Assembly (NCBI GenBank): GCA_949751835.1 | Contig: CATKHK010000020.1 | Span: 372,001-436,000, forward strand | Direction: 5' to 3' | DNA length: 64,000 nt | Origin: Blepharisma japonicum | Taxonomy: Eukaryota > Ciliophora > Heterotrichea > Heterotrichida > Blepharismidae | Part shown: in pieces, positions 59,150 through 64,000 of the stretch | Layout: every line of letters begins with the position of its first letter | Position numbering within the stretch: the first letter of the stretch is position 1 | The notes under the pieces: generated by a model | The model's input: the letters and a program-made list of their open reading frames with translations, nothing else | What the model was told of the DNA's origin: nothing | Databases searched by the model: none | Translations under genes and position numbers: made by a program

Positions 59150-59697
59150 TCGGGATAAAAACTCTCGTTAAATGCTGTGCTACATTACCTCATCTGTGCT
59201 TGGCAGGATTAAATTCTGCTAATCTTAATCAGTATGGCTTCTAGGCCCATAAATTGAACAACTTCTAATAGCAACACCCAAGTAATCGATTTGATCTATC
59301 AGGCAAGCTGAACGCTCAAGTCTCGACCGCCTTGGCTTATAGGAACTTTCAAGAAAATTCAAAAATTCTTTATCTTCCCGTTTCATAAACTAGGATAATT
59401 TTCTCTCACTCTTGAAGGAATTTTATAATAATTTGAAAGACCTGAAATTCTGCTGATACAATTTATGATACTTAAAAGCAAACTCCAATATTGAAAATTT
59501 TATAGATCCTTTTTTCACGATTTATTAAAATAAAAATAAATTTTTCAAAACAAAATCAATTGTATTTAAAGTCTCAAATTATATATATAAAACTCATCTA
59601 AGCACTTTATCTTAATTTATTATGTTTATTTTGCATAAAAACGTTATTCTCCACTTTTTGGAGATATTTCCTTTCTTCGTGAAATCCATATTATATA
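59150..59697. other. Intergenic with less AT-rich patch
   Basis: 59160-59350 is less AT-rich, with an inverted pair GATTAA...TTAATC near 59210-59232 and no coding frame. The rest, 59350-59697, is AT-rich and leads to the start of array copy 4. Confidence 0.45.
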
Positions 59698-61764
59698 ATG
59701 AATAAGCTTTTAGAATTTGGATTTTTATTATTTCTCCTCTTCTGGATTGTTTTTGTTTATGTCTTTTATGCACTCCCACAGAGCAGGCTCTCAAGGCTTA
59801 AAGAAAAACATGATTCTGACATCGATATTTCAATTGACTCTCCAATTGAAAACCCTCCTCAAATTGGTAAGTCAGCAAGAGTTACGGAGTTAAATATGCT
59901 AGACGACGAAAACTCTATCAACCCTCTGAATTTGACCTGCAAGCCAGAGTCCTTTGGCTATACATTGGAGGAAGCTCTTTTTTTATTTCCAGAGGTTACA
60001 TATCCTAGATGCGAAGAAAAGTACAAATCGAGCCTAAAAATGTTCTATATCGACCGTAAAGATAATACTCTGCATATGAATTGCACTGGAAGAGTAGCAC
60101 TAGGACCTTTGGAGGTCAATGAAGAGTTTGGGAAATATAAATACAGTAATCGATTAAAAGAATATGGAGGGGAACCAATAGTACTTGAGTCAGAGGAATA
60201 TGCATTTGGGTCTTGTAATCCTTATAAAACGACAGATTTCGAGCATGTTGACTATAAAGTAAAGTTAAATGAGAAGTCCCTGCAAAGAGCAAAAAGCTCT
60301 ATGCGTGGTAAACCAATTAATATTGTTATGCTAGTCATTGATTCTCTTTCAAGGAGAATGTTCTTTAGAAAACTCCCGAAATCAGTGGAGTATTTAAATT
60401 CAATTGCAAAAAATGTGTCTATTTTCGATTTTAAACTCCATCATGTTATGGGCCAAAATTCTCAATACAGCTTCATGCCCACATTTTATGGAGATATACC
60501 AATTATGGTATCTAGACACATTTCTAAAGGAGATTCACACTATGAGGTTTCCATATGGAAATATTTGCATGAAAGAGGATTTGTAACAATGATGGGGATG
60601 GACAATTGTGGTGACAATTTACCACAATTTATAGGAAGGAAACCTAAAGTAGACCACAAAATGGGCTCACTGTGATGTGCAGCCAGTGCCTTGTATGGAT
60701 ATAGTGAAAGTTTAAGGAGCGAGCGATGCATAGGGAATAAAAATGCCCATGCATGAATGATGGACTATATTTTAGATTTTTCAGATGTCTATAAAAATGT
60801 ATCAAGATATACTTATATGCATATAGACACAGCTCATGAGGAGACAGGAACAGTTGTCTCCACAATAGATTTAGACTTAAAAAACTTTCTCCAAGACTTT
60901 ACCAACAGAGATGAAGACTATGTATTATTTCTAATGGGCGACCATGGTATGAGATATGGGCCGTGATTTAAATCAATAGATGGTTCACATGAGCACAAAT
61001 TGCCACTTTTACTTATCATAACAAAAGATGGTGTCTTAGATAATATCCCTGGAAGCTCAGCTGCTTTGCAACATAATTCAAACAGGTTATTAAGTAAATT
61101 TGATTTCCACACAACTTTGCAGCATCTTGGAAACTACCCTGATCTTGAATCTAACAAAAATGATATTAGAAAAAAGACCTCAAAAACTATAAAAACTTAT
61201 AACTGATTCACCGATTATATTCCAGATAACAGAACTTGCGAAGATGCTGGAATCCCTATTTATTGGTGTGGCTGTCAACCTTTTAAAGAAATTACGAATG
61301 ATATAAACTCAGAAAATTTCGAAAACTTGACCAATAGCATAATAGAAACATTTAACACAGAAAATAAAATTTATGACAAAAAAAAGAAAACTATCTGCCA
61401 AATGCTGAATTTAAATAAAAATACATATATAGGGGAACTAAAAGATGGTGATGTAGATTATTATAAAATAAAATTTACAGTTCTAGAAAAAGAATCAGCA
61501 TTATTTGAAGTTATTGTAAGGCTCTCAAGGGATTCAATTGAGAAAAAAGAATCCGAATATTTTGATGCGAAAAGTATCGATTTTGGTGAAATGAGGTTTT
61601 ACAATATAATAAATGTTAGTAGACTTGACTCATATGATAGCGTTTGCAAAGAAGAAATTATAAAAAATAGGTTTGATCCGACTTATTGCATTTGTGATGA
61701 GGATGATTTTTATAAAAAATCAGCAAATAGCACAAGTGATAATAATAGCTCAGAAAGACCATAA
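59698..61764 (+). CDS. DUF229 sulfatase/phosphatase-superfamily protein, array copy 4
   Basis: 688 residues from ATG 59698 to TAA, with TGA as Trp at about four places (LWCAAS at 60673, NAHAWMM, YGPWFK, TYNWFT). The anchor helix is at about 8-28. Marks are NMLDDENSIN, CKPESFGYTLEEALFLFP, MLVIDSLSRRMFFRKLP (near 208), HHVMGQNS, YLHERGFVTMMGMDNCGDN, AHEETGTV, and GDHGMRY (Asp about 415). The tail ends YCICDEDDF and NNSSERP. Several Trp codons here are TGG where copies 2 and 3 have TGA (for example SIWKYL at 60553-60558). Confidence 0.85.
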
Positions 61765-62394
61765 ATATAATAATTTACTGATTTATAAAGAGACAACGTT
61801 ATAATTAATTAAAATATTTGAGTAGTAGTTTATAAAGTAATATAAAATAATCAGTTGATTTTATAAATAAACTTATTTTTATCTAAAACGAATTTTAAAT
61901 ACGAAAATCTCTACTATCTTTCGACTTCTCTTTACCTCTTTATATAATGCATGGATCAAAAATTTACCTGCTCATAATAGAGTCTTTATAATTTCAATGT
62001 TTTTTAATTCGCATTAATAGCAGGTATTCTCATTATAGCTTAATTTATATAAATAATAAAGAACTAAAGGTTTAAAAAATCTGGCATTATAAACGTGAAT
62101 CTTTCAAAATATCATATTGATTATGTGATAAAAATGAATTTATCCAGAATAATACCCTCTAAATTAAACTAAAACTGTATTATGAATATTTATTATCCCT
62201 TTAAACCTCTAAATAAATAGACTAAGAAATTAAATTCTCATTGATTTTAGATACATAAAGCTTTTAGAAAGTAATAAAAATTATTGAAACTATATTTTTA
62301 TCTAAGAAGCTTTTAGGTGCATTAATAAACATAGGAATAATCCTCAGCTAATAATTTAATTTAAATAGATCAAATTTAAAAGATTAAGGGCTTT
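61765..62394. other. Intergenic, nothing recognised
   Basis: AT-rich spacer after array copy 4. No gene or clear repeat was seen. Confidence 0.5.
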
Positions 62395-62690
62395 AAATTA
62401 TTAAAATAATCTTTCTTGTTGATGCTCTTATGAATTTTTTATCAATATAATTCTTTACAGGATTTAAAATATTTTTGAATCACTTGACGACATTTTAATT
62501 TATCCTTATTAGAACTTGACAGTAAAAATTCAATTGATTCTCCATAAGATATTGGCCCTAAAGTTGACTAAATATCTTGAAAACTTATTTAAATAATTAA
62601 ATTAAATAGCAAGTTGAATCTTTTGGATATAGCCTATGCATCTGTTTTTATTTTCATTAAAACTCATTAGCTTTTAAAAAAGGCCTTATT
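62395..62690 (+). pseudogene. Badly decayed DUF229 N-terminal fragment
   Basis: SFLLMLLWIF with TGA as Trp (about 62409-62440) matches the membrane anchor of the array genes. Further on SIDSP (62527 region) matches the luminal linker found in copies 3-5, and ESFGYS (about 62611) matches CKPESFGY. Stops and frameshifts separate them and the gene core is absent. It is probably the oldest fossil of the array. Confidence 0.6.
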
Positions 62691-63342
62691 CATGAACCCT
62701 TAAATAAAGCCTTATAAGGATTTCTCTCATTAAGGAAAGCATCCACTTTTTCAATAATTCACTGTTTGTCTTCATTGCTATGAAAAGCATGAATAATCCC
62801 TACTATAATAATCACTTCTTTGCATTGCTTGGAAAAGGCCCAATAATATTGTAAAAGATAGCTTTAATACTCATAAACTCTTAAATTGCTATTGATTGCA
62901 AAAAATGGTGTTGCAATAAAGAATGTGGGGAAATAATACGAAACATAAAGTTAAAGTCATTTCGAGCATGATATATAGCCCATTAAAAGTAGCGAAGCTT
63001 AGAGTGTAAGGGAATTGAAGAGAGTAGAAACCAGAGGGGAAGAGAAATAACACATATAAGATAATACACAACTTCCCAAAAAGAATAGAAAATCGAGAAA
63101 AATTTAGAAAAGATTTTCAGCATATGAGATCTTAGCCTTTCTTCTCATTTTTATATGCAGATTGGGATTTAGCAATTTTAAATTAGCTTGGCTGGCTCTT
63201 TAAGTATTTTATTTATCTCAAACCCAGTAAATAAAAAAGAGTTTCACTTATAAATTCCAAGAGGATTAATTATTATATTTGGATATTTTCTCAAAATTAA
63301 TTTCAGTTTAGAATTTTGTTGAAAAAATGTCATTATTATATA
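62691..63342. other. Intergenic
   Basis: It contains a hydrophobic minus-strand frame (62889-63071) that lacks an ATG and is probably chance. The last bases, ATTATTATATAATG, resemble the start context of array copy 4. Confidence 0.45.
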
Positions 63343-64000
63343 ATGAATAAGTTCTTAGAAATAGGAACTATTTTATTTCTTCTCCTTTGGATAATTTTTG
63401 TTTTTGTGCTTTATAAGCTTCCAGAAGATAGTATATCCGAAGCAAAAGCATTTCCAGACAATGATATCGATATTTCAATCGATTCGACTATTGAATATGA
63501 GCCTGAAATCGTAAGAGGAAGACTAATAAGCCTCTTAGATGATGAAAATTCAATAAACCCTCTTAATTTAACTTGTAAGCCTGAGTCTTTCGGGTATACA
63601 TGGGAGGAAGCTCTTGTTTTGTTTCCAAATGTTACATTTCCAAGATGCGAAGAACAATATAAATCAAGCCCAGAAATGTTTTATATAAATCGTACGGATA
63701 ATACTTTGCATATGAATTGTACTGGAAAAGTAGCTTTAGGATTTTTGGAGCAAAATGAAGAATTTGGGAAATATTGATATTCTAATAGATTCAAAGATTA
63801 TAATGGAGAACCATTAAAACTTGAGTCAGAGGAATATGCATTTGGGACCTGCGAGCTCTTAAAATGGACAAACTTTGAGCACATCGCCTATAAGGTGAAA
63901 CCAAATGAAGAGGCCTTACAAAGGGCTAAAAATTCATTGCGAGGTAAACCAATAAATATTGTTATGTTGGTAATTGATTCTCTATCACGGAGAATGTTCT
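63343..64000 (+). CDS. DUF229 sulfatase/phosphatase-superfamily protein, array copy 5 (3' cut by window)
   Basis: The start is ATG 63343; the frame extends upstream to 63316 but only with TTG. About 219 residues are visible. The anchor helix is at about 7-27. SIDSTIEYEPEIV, SLLDDENSIN, CKPESFGYTWEEALVLFP, LHMNCTGKVALG, and MLVIDSLSRRMF at the very end match copies 3 and 4. TGA is Trp at 63775-63777. It looks intact as far as the window shows. Confidence 0.82.

Noticed and set aside
62889-63071. Hydrophobic minus-strand frame
   Set aside because: No ATG, no family match; chance hydrophobicity in T-rich DNA is likely.
1-64000. tRNA, rRNA, CRISPR or telomere-repeat features
   Set aside because: I looked for tRNA B-box-like GGTTCRAAT words in intergenic DNA, rRNA-like blocks, regular repeat-spacer arrays and tandem telomeric repeats and saw none. 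A covariance-model scan could still find something missed.

Overview
The window reads as nuclear DNA of a heterotrich ciliate close to Blepharisma. TGA is read as tryptophan throughout: nearly every gene has in-frame TGA codons, and paralogues carry TGG at the same positions, while TAA (and TAG at 16318-16320) end the genes. The only introns needed are exactly 15 nt long. The DNA is AT-rich and the genes are compact. Fifteen-nucleotide introns are known from Stentor and Blepharisma; together with TGA=Trp this favours Blepharisma, probably its macronuclear genome. No telomere, tRNA, rRNA or CRISPR array was seen. Many apparent ORF ends are only TGA codons, so the gene models here join pieces that a standard-code ORF caller splits.

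Layout. (1) 1-16320 holds a cluster of very large multi-pass membrane proteins of the ciliate TmcB-like type (N-terminal membrane segments, TPR-like region, PAS-like region, C-terminal membrane segments): a partial copy at the left edge, two head-to-tail near-identical copies on the minus strand, a ruined copy, and a divergent plus-strand copy. A phase-0 15-nt intron sits at the same place in all three full copies. (2) 16569-24071 holds an ESCRT-III subunit (CHMP1-like), an unrecognised basic protein, and two related unknown proteins separated by about 1.9 kb of non-coding DNA. (3) 25110-29252 (minus) encodes a 1380-residue protein whose N-terminal membrane region resembles polycystin-1/PLAT-TM proteins, followed by a very long charged tail with degenerate G-x-[DN]-G units. 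(4) 30015-36111 is a tandem pair of long DUF229 sulfatase-like proteins. (5) 36136-47526 is a housekeeping stretch: importin-alpha-like, coiled-coil protein, Rap/Ran-GAP (RalGAP/tuberin type), lysine-rich coiled-coil protein, SAM methyltransferase, Rab5-like GTPase and ribosomal protein eL43. (6) 47628-64000 is an array of shorter DUF229 proteins, all on plus: four complete genes, one cut by the window end, and at least three pseudogenes. A CNOT9 (CCR4-NOT) gene sits inside the array on the minus strand.

How it fits together. Two families are undergoing local birth and death: putative sensory or scaffold membrane proteins (TmcB-like) on the left and type II membrane-anchored phosphatase/sulfatase-superfamily ectoenzymes (DUF229) on the right. 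Ordinary eukaryotic trafficking and gene-expression genes lie between them. The most notable signals beyond the genes are two short insertions inside a DUF229 pseudogene, each flanked by a short direct repeat; hairpin-rich, less AT-rich intergenic patches (about 22440-22620, 57300-57720, 59160-59350) that could be structured RNAs or small mobile elements; and a two-part repeat unit showing how the TmcB-like array was copied and partly erased.
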